Part shown: piece after piece, positions 49,050 through 58,377 of the stretch
Numbering within the stretch: the stretch's first letter is position 1
How the letters are laid out: each line of letters begins with the position of its first letter
From: Gemmatimonadota bacterium
GTDB lineage: Bacteria; Gemmatimonadota; Gemmatimonadetes; Longimicrobiales; Gaopeijiaceae
Length of the DNA stretch: 64,000 bases
Assembly (NCBI GenBank): GCA_022822325.1
Contig: JAJEBW010000039.1
Span: 47,650-111,649, forward strand
Reading direction: 5' to 3'
Translations under genes and position numbers: made by a program
Notes under the pieces: model-generated
What the model saw: the letters and a program-made list of their open reading frames with translations, nothing else
Database searches by the model: none
What the model was told of the DNA's origin: nothing

Positions 49050-50384
49050 CTATCTCTCTTGCCCGGCCAAACGGCGGTTCGCCTCGACGGTGCGGCAGGC
49101 GCGTCCCAGCCGGTCCAGCGCTTCCTCCACCTCGGTCTCCGAGATCAGGAGCGAGGGCCCGATCCGGATCACATGGCCGTGCAACCCCCCGATCCCGATC
49201 AGCAGCCCCTCGTCGCGGGCGGCGTTCAGGAGCATTCCGGCAAGGCGCGGCGCCGGTTCCTTTCCAACCGGATCCTCGACGAGCTCCAGCGCCTGCATCA
49301 GTCCCATGCCGCGCACGTCGCCGATCCAGGGGTGGGCCGCCTGCAGCGCCTCCAGTCCATCGCGGAGCTGAGCCCCCCGCCGCCGGGCGCGCGCGGGCAC
49401 GTCTTCCGCCCGCATGACCCCCAGCGTGGCCACCATCGCCGCCATGCAGACCGGGTTGCCGCCGAAGGTGGAGATCGTCTTGCCGCGCCAGCTTCCCGCG
49501 ATCTCCGGGGTCGCGATCGTCGCCGCAACCGGCATCCCCCCCGCGATCCCCTTCGCCATCACCATGATGTCGGGGGCGACGCCCCAGTGCTCGATCCCGA
49601 ACCAGTGGCGGCCGGTGCGTCCGAATCCGGCCTGCACCTCATCCGAAACAAAGACCCCGCCATAGGACCGAACGATCTCGGCCATCCGCTGGAAGTACCC
49701 GCGCGGCGGCACGATGTAGCCCCCCACCCCCTGGATCGTCTCGGCAATGAAGGCGGCCGGTTGGCCATTGGTCGTGGTCTCGATCACCTCGATCAGATCC
49801 TGCGCGTAGATCTCGACCAGCTCCTCGTCGGTCCTGTCGCCGAAGGGCGCGCGGTAGGGATAGGGCGAGAGGGCGTGCGTGATTCCGGTGACGGTGCTGG
49901 GCAGAACGCGCCAGGGAGCGTGCGCGGTGACGGCGGTGGCCATGCTGGTGCGGCCGTGGTAGCCCTGCCGCAGCGCAATGATCTCGGTGCGGCCGGTATG
50001 CAGGCGCGCAAGCTGAAGCGCGGTCTCGATCGCCTCGGTGCCGCTGTTCACGAAGAAGGTGCGGCTCAGATTCCCCGGCGCGATCTCGGCGAGCGCCCGT
50101 CCCGCCTGGATCTGGCGGTCGTTGACGTAGAGCGTCGAGAGGTGTCCCACCCGCGCCGCCTGCTCCCGGATCGCGGCCACGACCTCGGGGTGGCAATGTC
50201 CCAGCGAGGTCGTGAGGATCCCGGCGAAGGCGTCCAGGTATTCGCGGCCATCGTAGTCGCGCACCCGGCACCCGGACCCCTCCGCGATCGCAAGCGGCTC
50301 GGCGTAGAGCGGCCGGACGCAATCGAAGATGTAGCGCCGCTGCTCGGCGAAGATCTCCGCGCTGCGGTTGTCCGTGGCTTGCAT
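49050..50384 (-). CDS. Class III aminotransferase (AGXT2-like)
   Basis: 444 residues; GGAG 6 nt before ATG 50384. Fold type I PLP enzyme: 'YLDAFAGILTTSLGHCHPEV', 'SRTFFVNSGTEAIETALQLA' (PLP phosphate), 'QGYHGRTSMATAVTAHAPWR', 'FVSDEVQAGFGRTGRHWFGI' (PLP-N1 Asp) and 'PDIMVMAKGIAGGMPVAATI' (Schiff-base Lys), then 'ISTFGGNPVCMAAMVATLGV'. The closest named group is alanine-glyoxylate / (R)-3-amino-2-methylpropionate-pyruvate transaminase, using beta-amino acids or glyoxylate. The neighbouring MmsA handles the semialdehyde that such a reaction yields. Confidence 0.88.
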   Translation of the reverse strand: MQATDNRSAEIFAEQRRYIFDCVRPLYAEPLAIAEGSGCRVRDYDGREYLDAFAGILTTSLGHCHPEVVAAIREQAARVGHLSTLYVNDRQIQAGRALAEIAPGNLSRTFFVNSGTEAIETALQLARLHTGRTEIIALRQGYHGRTSMATAVTAHAPWRVLPSTVTGITHALSPYPYRAPFGDRTDEELVEIYAQDLIEVIETTTNGQPAAFIAETIQGVGGYIVPPRGYFQRMAEIVRSYGGVFVSDEVQAGFGRTGRHWFGIEHWGVAPDIMVMAKGIAGGMPVAATIATPEIAGSWRGKTISTFGGNPVCMAAMVATLGVMRAEDVPARARRRGAQLRDGLEALQAAHPWIGDVRGMGLMQALELVEDPVGKEPAPRLAGMLLNAARDEGLLIGIGGLHGHVIRIGPSLLISETEVEEALDRLGRACRTVEANRRLAGQER

Positions 50385-50857
50385 GGGGGCTCCGGCGGTT
50401 GCTGCGGCACCGGGTCGGAGATCCCCGAACCGGCGACAATGATCTTCGCGCTTCCCCGTCGGTCCGTCCAGTGGAAGGAAGGGGCCGGATTGGCCGGATC
50501 AGGCGCTGGCCGGTGGCCGGCAACCGGAGCTTTTTGGCGCGCCACGCCCAAATGCCGAAAGGTCCGGGTCGTCGCCCCGAGCACCGAGGCCGCAGCGGAT
50601 TGCGTCACCTGTCCCTCCCTCCACCGGCCATGCACCTCCTCGAATCGTTCCACCCCTTCCTGTCATCCAAAGGTCGTTCGACTCGTCGAGGTCACGGACC
50701 GACGCGCCCCTCGATGTTCAGCCGGTTCCCAACGCGAAGTTGTCCGAATTGGCGGAAGAACTGTTGCGGCGCATGCAGTTGGACGGCGATGCGCTCCAGC
50801 CCAAAGATCATTTGGGGAGGCTCGACCGCGGCCGCCGATAGCCGGCGGCGGCCACCC
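50385..50857. other. Decayed region, 473 bp, between aminotransferase and mmsA
   Basis: It contains a transposase N-terminal remnant on the minus strand (50530-50653). A plus-strand frame ending at 50842 reads 'KLSELAEELLRRMQLDGDAL' and looks like the tail of a lost gene. No promoter could be defined for the downstream aminotransferase. Confidence 0.45.
50530..50653 (-). mobile_element. Fragment of an ISNCY-type transposase N-terminus
   Basis: From GTG 50653 the frame reads 'MERFEEVHGRWREGQVTQSA' and then 'AASVLGATTRTFRHLGVARQ', the helix-turn-helix start of ISNCY-like transposases ('RFE..YGR..EG.L...EAA.LLG...RTFRR'). Homology ends after about 40 codons, and no catalytic DDE part or inverted repeats are seen. 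It is a dead remnant inside what would otherwise be one operon. Confidence 0.55.
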
Positions 50858-52315
50858 CTACCACCGTGAAATCACCACCCGCTGATCGGTGTAGAAGGAA
50901 ACGGCGTCGCGGCCCTGCGCCTTGAGATCGCCGTAGAAGGAGTGGCGGGTTCCGCCGAAGGGGAAGAAGGCCATCGGCGCGGCCACCCCGACATTGACGC
51001 CGATCATCGAGATTCCGGCGCGGTAGCGGAACTCGCGCGCGGCCCGGCCCGAGGCGGTGAAGATCGAGGCGGCGTTCCCGTAGCGGCTCCTGGCCAGCAT
51101 CTCGAGCGCGGCTTCCAGGCTCGGCGCCCGCGCCAGCCCCGCCACCGGACCAAAGACCTCTTCGCGGCCGAGCGGCATCTCGGGAGTCACATTCTCGAAT
51201 ACGGTGGGGCCGATCCAGTGGCCGCGCGGATACCCGGCCACGCGCAGGCCGCGCCCGTCCATCAACAGACGCGCGCCGTCGCTCTCGCCCTCGTCGATGA
51301 AGGAGGCCACCCGGTCGCGGTGCGCCCCCGAGATGACCGGCCCCATGTCCACGCCGTCGTCGAGGCCGCGGCCGACCTTCAGCGAGGCCGCCCCGTCGAG
51401 GACCCTTTCGCGCACCGGTTCGTAGGCGTCGCCGACCCCGACGATCACCGATCCCGCAAGGCAGCGCTGTCCCGCCGAACCGAAGACCGATCCAACCACC
51501 GACTCGGCCACCATCTCCGGATCGGCGTCCGGCAGCGCGATCATGTGATTCTTCGCTCCGCCCAGCGCCTGCACCCGCTTCCCCGTCGCCCCCGCCCGCC
51601 GGTAAACGATCTTCGCCACCCGACTCGACCCCACGAAGGAAACGCCCCGCACATCCGGATGGTCGATCAGCGCGTTGACCGCCTCGGCGCGGCCATGCAC
51701 CACATTCAGCACCCCCGGCGGCAACCCGGCCTGCGCGGCCAGCTCCACCACGCGCTGGTGCGTGAGCGGATCCTGCTCGCTCGGCTTGAGGACGACGGTG
51801 TTCCCCGCGGCCACCGCACAGGGCCAGAACCAGAGCGGAATCATCACGGGAAAGTTGTACGGCGTCACGACCGCGAAGACGCCAAGCGGCTGGCGCACCG
51901 TCTTGCAGTCGATCCCGCGGGCGATGTCCTCCACGGTGTCGCCCATCATCAGGGTCGGCATTCCGGCGGCGTGCTCCACATTCTCGATGCCGCGCTGAAT
52001 CTCGCCTCGCGTCTCGGCCACATTCTTGCCATGTTCGCGCGAGAGACGGACCGCGAGCTCGTCGTGGTGTTCGTCGAGCAGCGCCTTGAGGCGGAAGAAG
52101 ACGCGCGCGCGCTCCGGAACCGGGGTTCGACGCCATTCGGGGAAGGCCGCGCTCGCCGCCGCCACCGCTCGGGCAACCTCGGCGGCGCCCGAGAGAGGAA
52201 GGCTCCCCAGCGCCTCGCCGGTGGCCGGATCGGTGACGGGCAGTTCTCCGCAGGCGCCCCGGGTGGTCCATCGGCCCGCTATGTAATTGGGGGCGAGGCC
52301 GCGTGAGGTCGTCAC
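50858..52315 (-). CDS. mmsA: Methylmalonate-semialdehyde dehydrogenase (acylating)
   Basis: 485 residues from GTG 52315 (GGAGGGGGAA upstream). Aldehyde dehydrogenase fold with the MmsA/IolA hallmarks: 'LSREHGKNVAETRGEIQRGI', 'GVFAVVTPYNFPVMIPLWFW' (includes the N-F-P-x-M-I-P motif), 'QALGGAKNHMIALPDADPEM' and 'VVGSVFGSAGQRCLAGSVIV' with catalytic Cys in 'GQRCLA', ending 'APMAFFPFGGTRHSFYGDL'. It turns (methyl)malonate semialdehyde plus CoA into propionyl- or acetyl-CoA and CO2 with NAD. Used in valine, myo-inositol and thymine/uracil catabolism; here the transaminase and symporter downstream point to beta-amino acids. Confidence 0.93.
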   Translation of the reverse strand: MTTSRGLAPNYIAGRWTTRGACGELPVTDPATGEALGSLPLSGAAEVARAVAAASAAFPEWRRTPVPERARVFFRLKALLDEHHDELAVRLSREHGKNVAETRGEIQRGIENVEHAAGMPTLMMGDTVEDIARGIDCKTVRQPLGVFAVVTPYNFPVMIPLWFWPCAVAAGNTVVLKPSEQDPLTHQRVVELAAQAGLPPGVLNVVHGRAEAVNALIDHPDVRGVSFVGSSRVAKIVYRRAGATGKRVQALGGAKNHMIALPDADPEMVAESVVGSVFGSAGQRCLAGSVIVGVGDAYEPVRERVLDGAASLKVGRGLDDGVDMGPVISGAHRDRVASFIDEGESDGARLLMDGRGLRVAGYPRGHWIGPTVFENVTPEMPLGREEVFGPVAGLARAPSLEAALEMLARSRYGNAASIFTASGRAAREFRYRAGISMIGVNVGVAAPMAFFPFGGTRHSFYGDLKAQGRDAVSFYTDQRVVISRW

Positions 52316-52330
52316 CCTGCTTCCCCCTCC

Positions 52331-52807
52331 CTACGCCTCTGCGTCCGCCGCACCGGCCATCGCCACAATGCGCTCGTATTCCTCCGGCGCGACCGGCTGT
52401 ACCGAGAGGCGGCTGCGATTAACGAGCACCATGTCCGCAAGCTTTGGCGTGGCGCGGATTTCGGGGAGGCTGACCATGCGCGGAAACTTCTCGACGAAGC
52501 GGACATCCACCATGAACCAGCGCGGGTTTTCGGGCGACGCCTTCGGGTCGAAGTACTTGCTCTCGGAGTCGAACTGGGTGTGGTCGGGGTACGATTCGCG
52601 GCAGACCTCGGCGATTCCCACGACTCCGGGCGGCCTGGCGTTCGAATGGTAGAAGAGAACGCGGTCGCCGATTCGCATGCGGTCGCGCATCAGGTTGCGG
52701 GCGGCGTAGTTGCGGACGCCGTCCCACCAGGTGACGCCGTCGCGCTCCAGGTCGTCGATCGAGTAGGCGTAGGGCTCGGATTTCATGAGCCAGTGCTTGC
52801 GATTCAT
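52331..52807 (-). CDS. EVE domain protein
   Basis: 158 residues from ATG 52807; a TTG two codons upstream is also possible. Full-length EVE (PUA-like) domain: 'HWLMKSEPYAYSIDDLERDG', 'VTWWDGVRNYAARNLMRDRM', 'GDRVLFYHSNARPPGVVGIA', 'YFDPKASPENPRWFMVDVRF' and 'LADMVLVNRSRLSVQPV'. The conserved W-x-G-V-R-N-Y and Y-H-S motifs that bind modified bases are intact. EVE proteins bind modified nucleotides in DNA or RNA and are often near restriction or RNA-modification genes; here it sits 15 bp before mmsA, and its role is unknown. Confidence 0.92.
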   Translation of the reverse strand: MNRKHWLMKSEPYAYSIDDLERDGVTWWDGVRNYAARNLMRDRMRIGDRVLFYHSNARPPGVVGIAEVCRESYPDHTQFDSESKYFDPKASPENPRWFMVDVRFVEKFPRMVSLPEIRATPKLADMVLVNRSRLSVQPVAPEEYERIVAMAGAADAEA

Positions 52808-52878
52808 GGCCAATGCCTGCGATTCATGGAGGACTTGATCTTCGTGGGCTGCTTTTCAATTCGCGGATCGCCCGCGCT

Positions 52879-54141
52879 TCATGGACTATCGACCACCTGC
52901 GCGCGGGTTCCAGGCTGGGAGGGAAGGCGGGTCAGCCGGGCGGCCACATAGCCCTGGCTGCCGTCGGGCAGGCGGACGCGGAAGCGGTCGCCGGATGCGG
53001 CCAGAACCCGGAGCGGAATGTCGGGGACCAGCTCGGCCAGGACCTCGGCACGGGCGCCCGGACCGGCGCGGAGGCGGATGCCATTGCCGGCCACGCGAAC
53101 GTCCTCGCCCAAAATGGAGAGATCGGCGGTCAGCGCGGTCGCGCCGGATGGCGGCGGGACCAGGAGGGGAGCCGGATCGATCGGGCAGCTTCGGCGCCGG
53201 CCCTCGCAGTCCGGTTCCTGGTCGCGGGGGCGATAGATCCCGAAGTGGAGGTGCGGAGGCGTCGTGCGCGCGTTGCCGGTATTCCCGACGAAGCCGAGTG
53301 TGTCGCCCGGTTCGACCCGCGCGCCCTCGCGGACGTACTGCCTGTCCAGATGCGCGTAGTAGAAGCGGTTCCCCTCTCCGTCGCGGACCCACACGACCCG
53401 TCCCCCCAGACCGGCGGTCCCCACCCGGTAGGCGGTCCCGGCCGATGCGGAGAGCACCGGGGTGCCCCGCCGCGCAAAGATGTCCACCCCATGATGCACT
53501 CGCCGTCCGCCATCGCGCGGAGCGCCGAAGCCGCTCAGGATCGAGCGCGGGGTGTGGCCCTCCACCGGAAAGGCGAAGACCGCTTCCTGTCCGAGCGAGA
53601 GATGAAAGCTGCCGCCCCGCAGCAGTTCGGGCTGAATGCGCAGGATGTAGTCCCCGGCCCGCCAGCGATCCTCGTGCTCGAAGGTGCGGGCCAGCGAATC
53701 GGAGGAGAAGACGGGTCGCAGCGGATCGGCCTCGTTGTCGGGCACGCGGAAGAGATCGATGAAGAGGCGGGTGTCGGCGGGCGCCTCCATCGAGACGCGG
53801 AAGGTGAGTTTGCGGCCGCGCGGGATGTGCACCCGGTACGCCACCGCCGATGGTTCCTCGGGCGCGATGTGGCCGCGCTCCTCGAAAGGCGCCTCCACGA
53901 CCAGCGGATCCTCCAGCGCGCCGGAGCCCGCCGCCGTCCAGTCGCGAGCCAGCGCCGTTTCGGCCAGCCCCGCCGCCGCCAGCGAAGCCAGGTAGGCCTC
54001 GTGCGGGGTCAGATCGCGGAACCGGTCCTCGATCTTCTCGACCTGTTCGCAACCGGCTGCGACCGCCAGCACCGCCACCAGACGCGCGCACCACCGTCCC
54101 GGCGGCGTCCTGCGACCCTGGGCGGCGGCGACCGGCGGCAC
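52879..54141 (-). CDS. M23 family metallopeptidase with SH3-like domain (lipoprotein)
   Basis: 420 residues from GTG 54141; the frame is open into pckA upstream but that part is antisense-like. 'LVAVLAVAAGC' is a lipobox. Residues ~80-200 form a beta-sandwich ('AVAYRVHIPRGRKLTFRVSM', 'WRAGDYILRIQPELLRGGSF'). The LytM/M23 domain follows: 'GRRVHHGVDIFARRGTPVLS' (H-x(3)-D), 'VVWVRDGEGNRFYYAHLDRQ' and 'TTPPHLHFGIYRP' (H-x-H). The last ~70 residues are a bacterial SH3-like domain ('RLRAGPGARAEVLAELVPDI'). It should cleave peptidoglycan crosslinks or scaffold amidases at the envelope. Starts 17 bp after pckA. Confidence 0.85.
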   Translation of the reverse strand: MPPVAAAQGRRTPPGRWCARLVAVLAVAAGCEQVEKIEDRFRDLTPHEAYLASLAAAGLAETALARDWTAAGSGALEDPLVVEAPFEERGHIAPEEPSAVAYRVHIPRGRKLTFRVSMEAPADTRLFIDLFRVPDNEADPLRPVFSSDSLARTFEHEDRWRAGDYILRIQPELLRGGSFHLSLGQEAVFAFPVEGHTPRSILSGFGAPRDGGRRVHHGVDIFARRGTPVLSASAGTAYRVGTAGLGGRVVWVRDGEGNRFYYAHLDRQYVREGARVEPGDTLGFVGNTGNARTTPPHLHFGIYRPRDQEPDCEGRRRSCPIDPAPLLVPPPSGATALTADLSILGEDVRVAGNGIRLRAGPGARAEVLAELVPDIPLRVLAASGDRFRVRLPDGSQGYVAARLTRLPSQPGTRAQVVDSP

Positions 54142-54157
54142 GTTGCGTCCGGAGGGA

Positions 54158-55771
<1,614 letters not shown>

Positions 55772-55804
55772 CTCTGTATTCCTTCTCGCTGATTTCGTGT
55801 TCGG

Positions 55805-58186
55805 TCAGGTTGCGGCGGCACCCCGTGCATCCGCCAGCCTGTTAATGTGATTGCCTCCGGTCCGCGCGTCCACCGATGCGATTCCGACCAGGTGCATGAC
55901 CTCCAGCACCGAGCTCCCCCGCTGAAGGACATGAACCGGCTTGTCCATTCCCAGAAGGATCGGCCCGATCACATCGGCGTTCCCCAATTGGGAGATCAGC
56001 TTGTAGCTCGCGTTGGAGGCGCTGAGGGTCGGGAAGACCAGCACGTTCGCGGGGCCGTCCAGGTCGCTGAAGGCGTAGGTTTCGGCCATGATGCGCGGAT
56101 CGACCGCCACATCGGCCTGCATCTCTCCGTCCACGGCCAGCTCCGGCGCCAGCCGCTTCACCCATCCGACAGCCTCGCGCACCTTGTTGGCCTCCGGGTG
56201 GCGCACCGAGCCGAAGTTGGAGAAGGACAGCATGCCGATGCGGGGCTGGATTCCCAGCTCGCCGACAAAGCGCGCCGCCGAAATGGCGATCTCGGCCAGG
56301 GTTTCGGGATCGGGATCGATGTTGACGGTGGTGTCGGCAAAGAAGAGCGGGTCGCGGTCCCGGAAGGCGACCATGTGAAGCCCGGAGACGCGCCGCACCG
56401 CCGGGGAGGTGCCGATGACCTCCAGCGCGGGCCGGAGGATCTCCGGATAGTTGGAGTCGATCCCCGCGACCATCGCGTCGGCGTCGCCCGCCCGCACCAT
56501 CATTGCGGCGAAATAGACCGGTTGGTAGGCGCGCGCCCGGGCTTCGGCGAGGGTCAGTCCCTTGCGGGCCCGCCGCTGGTAGAACTCGTCGGCATAGGCG
56601 TAACGGGTGTCTTCCACCGAGGGCGGGTGAATGCACCGCACGCCCTCAAGGTCGATTCCGAGATCCGCGCCGCGCCGACGGATCTTCTCCCGCTTCCCGA
56701 TCAGAACGATGCGCGCCGTTCCCTCCTGAACCACCTGCGCCGCCGCCCGCAGCACCCGCTCATTGTATCCGTCGGCGAGCACGATTCGGGCGGGTTCCTG
56801 CCGAGCGCGTCCCAGGATCCGGCTCATCGCCTTGCGTCCGGGACCGAGGCTGGCCTCCAGCCTGTGGCGGTAGTCCTCGCGATCGACATTCACCCGCGCG
56901 ACCCCCGATTTCATCGCCGCCACCGCCACCGCCGGCGACACATGCAGGAGCACCCGCGGATCGAAGGGTTTGGGAATCAGGTAGTCCGGCCCGAACTCGA
57001 AGGCGTCGTCGCCATAGGCCTTGATCACCGATTCGGGCACGTCGTCGCGCGCCAGCTCGGCCAGCGCCCGGGTGGCGGCCAGCATCATCGGCTCGTTGAT
57101 CTCCCGCGCCCGCACATCGAGCGCGCCCCGGAAGAGGAAGGGGAAACCGAGAACGTTGTTGACCTGGTTGGGATAATCGGAGCGGCCGGTGGCGATGATC
57201 GCGTCGTCGCGGACGGCGGCCACATCTTCGGGCGCGATCTCGGGATCGGGATTGGCCAGCGCAAAGATGATCGGCCGCGGCGCCATCGAGGCCACCATCT
57301 CGCGAGTGACGACGCCCCGCGCCGAGAGTCCGATCACCACATCGGCCCCCTCCATCGCCTCCTCCAGGGTGCGCTCGGCGCGCGCCGTGGCGAAGGGGCG
57401 CTTGTAGTCGTTCATGCCGTGTTCGCGCCCCTCGTGAATCACGCCGGTGCGATCGACCATGACCAGGTTCTCGCGCCGCACCCCCAGCCGCAGACAGTGC
57501 CGCGCAGTCGCCAGCGCCGAAGCGCCCGCCCCGCTGAAGACGACGCGCGCATCCGCGAGGTCTCGTCCCGAGATCTCGATCGCGTTGAGGAGCGCCGCCC
57601 CCGCGATGATCGCCGTGCCGTGCTGGTCGTCGTGGAAGACGGGAATACCGAGCGTTCGCCGCAGCTCCGACTCGATCTGGAAGCACTCGGGTGCGCGAAT
57701 GTCCTCCAGATTGATTCCCCCCACGGTCGGTTCCAGCAACTGGCAGAAGCGGATGACCTCCTGCGGATCGTCGCTGTTCACCTCGATGTCAAAGACGTCG
57801 ATGCCCGCGAACTTCTTGAAGAGGACGCCCTTGCCCTCCATGACCGGCTTGGCCGCCAGCGCCCCGATGTTGCCCAGCCCGAGCACCGCGGTGCCATTCG
57901 AGACCACCGCAACCAGGTTGCCGCGAGCGGTGAAGCGGAAGGCCGACTCGGGATCGCGGTGAATCTCCATGCAGGGTTCCGCGACCCCCGGGCTGTAGGC
58001 CAGGGTGAGGTCCCGCTGGGTGGCCACGGCCTTGGTGGGCACGACCTCGATCTTTCCGGGCCGCCCCTCTTCATGGTATCGAAGTGCGTCGCTCTCGAAG
58101 GCTGACAACGCCTGTTTCTCCTTGGACTTTACAGGTGGATGCGGCTGTGATCCTATCGGCGGGGCCGCGTGCGCGTCAATCGCCAT
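55805..58186 (-). CDS. maeB: Malic enzyme fused to phosphotransacetylase-like domain (MaeB type)
   Basis: 793 residues from ATG 58186; no Shine-Dalgarno is seen and longer frames upstream look non-coding. Residues ~30-450 are malic enzyme: 'LTLAYSPGVAEPCMEIHRDP', 'NIGALAAKPVMEGKGVLFKK', 'GIPVFHDDQHGTAIIAGAAL' (metal Asp), 'DARVVFSGAGASALATARHC' (dinucleotide loop) and 'PIIFALANPDPEIAPEDVAA'. Residues ~455-790 are the Pta-like C-terminus ('ARIVLADGYNERVLRAAAQV', 'PHPEANKV'-type region, 'GPILLGMDKPVHVLQRGSSV'). The length is that of E. coli MaeB (~760), normally NADP-dependent and allosterically regulated by acetyl-CoA via the Pta part. Oxidative decarboxylation of malate to pyruvate. Confidence 0.95.
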   Translation of the reverse strand: MAIDAHAAPPIGSQPHPPVKSKEKQALSAFESDALRYHEEGRPGKIEVVPTKAVATQRDLTLAYSPGVAEPCMEIHRDPESAFRFTARGNLVAVVSNGTAVLGLGNIGALAAKPVMEGKGVLFKKFAGIDVFDIEVNSDDPQEVIRFCQLLEPTVGGINLEDIRAPECFQIESELRRTLGIPVFHDDQHGTAIIAGAALLNAIEISGRDLADARVVFSGAGASALATARHCLRLGVRRENLVMVDRTGVIHEGREHGMNDYKRPFATARAERTLEEAMEGADVVIGLSARGVVTREMVASMAPRPIIFALANPDPEIAPEDVAAVRDDAIIATGRSDYPNQVNNVLGFPFLFRGALDVRAREINEPMMLAATRALAELARDDVPESVIKAYGDDAFEFGPDYLIPKPFDPRVLLHVSPAVAVAAMKSGVARVNVDREDYRHRLEASLGPGRKAMSRILGRARQEPARIVLADGYNERVLRAAAQVVQEGTARIVLIGKREKIRRRGADLGIDLEGVRCIHPPSVEDTRYAYADEFYQRRARKGLTLAEARARAYQPVYFAAMMVRAGDADAMVAGIDSNYPEILRPALEVIGTSPAVRRVSGLHMVAFRDRDPLFFADTTVNIDPDPETLAEIAISAARFVGELGIQPRIGMLSFSNFGSVRHPEANKVREAVGWVKRLAPELAVDGEMQADVAVDPRIMAETYAFSDLDGPANVLVFPTLSASNASYKLISQLGNADVIGPILLGMDKPVHVLQRGSSVLEVMHLVGIASVDARTGGNHINRLADARGAAAT

Positions 58187-58377
58187 CGGCCAACGCCCGG
58201 CCGGTCCGGCGCCATCGGAAGGGCATCGTGGGAAGATTCGACATCTCCCTCTCCAAAGCTGACCGACGCCCCGATCCGACAGATGCGGGCTACCTTGCAA
58301 GCGGCCCTTTTCCACGCGCGACTCCGTGCGCCGTTTCTTTCGCACCCCCGGGCCGGCCACCCCATCCAACCTCCCGA

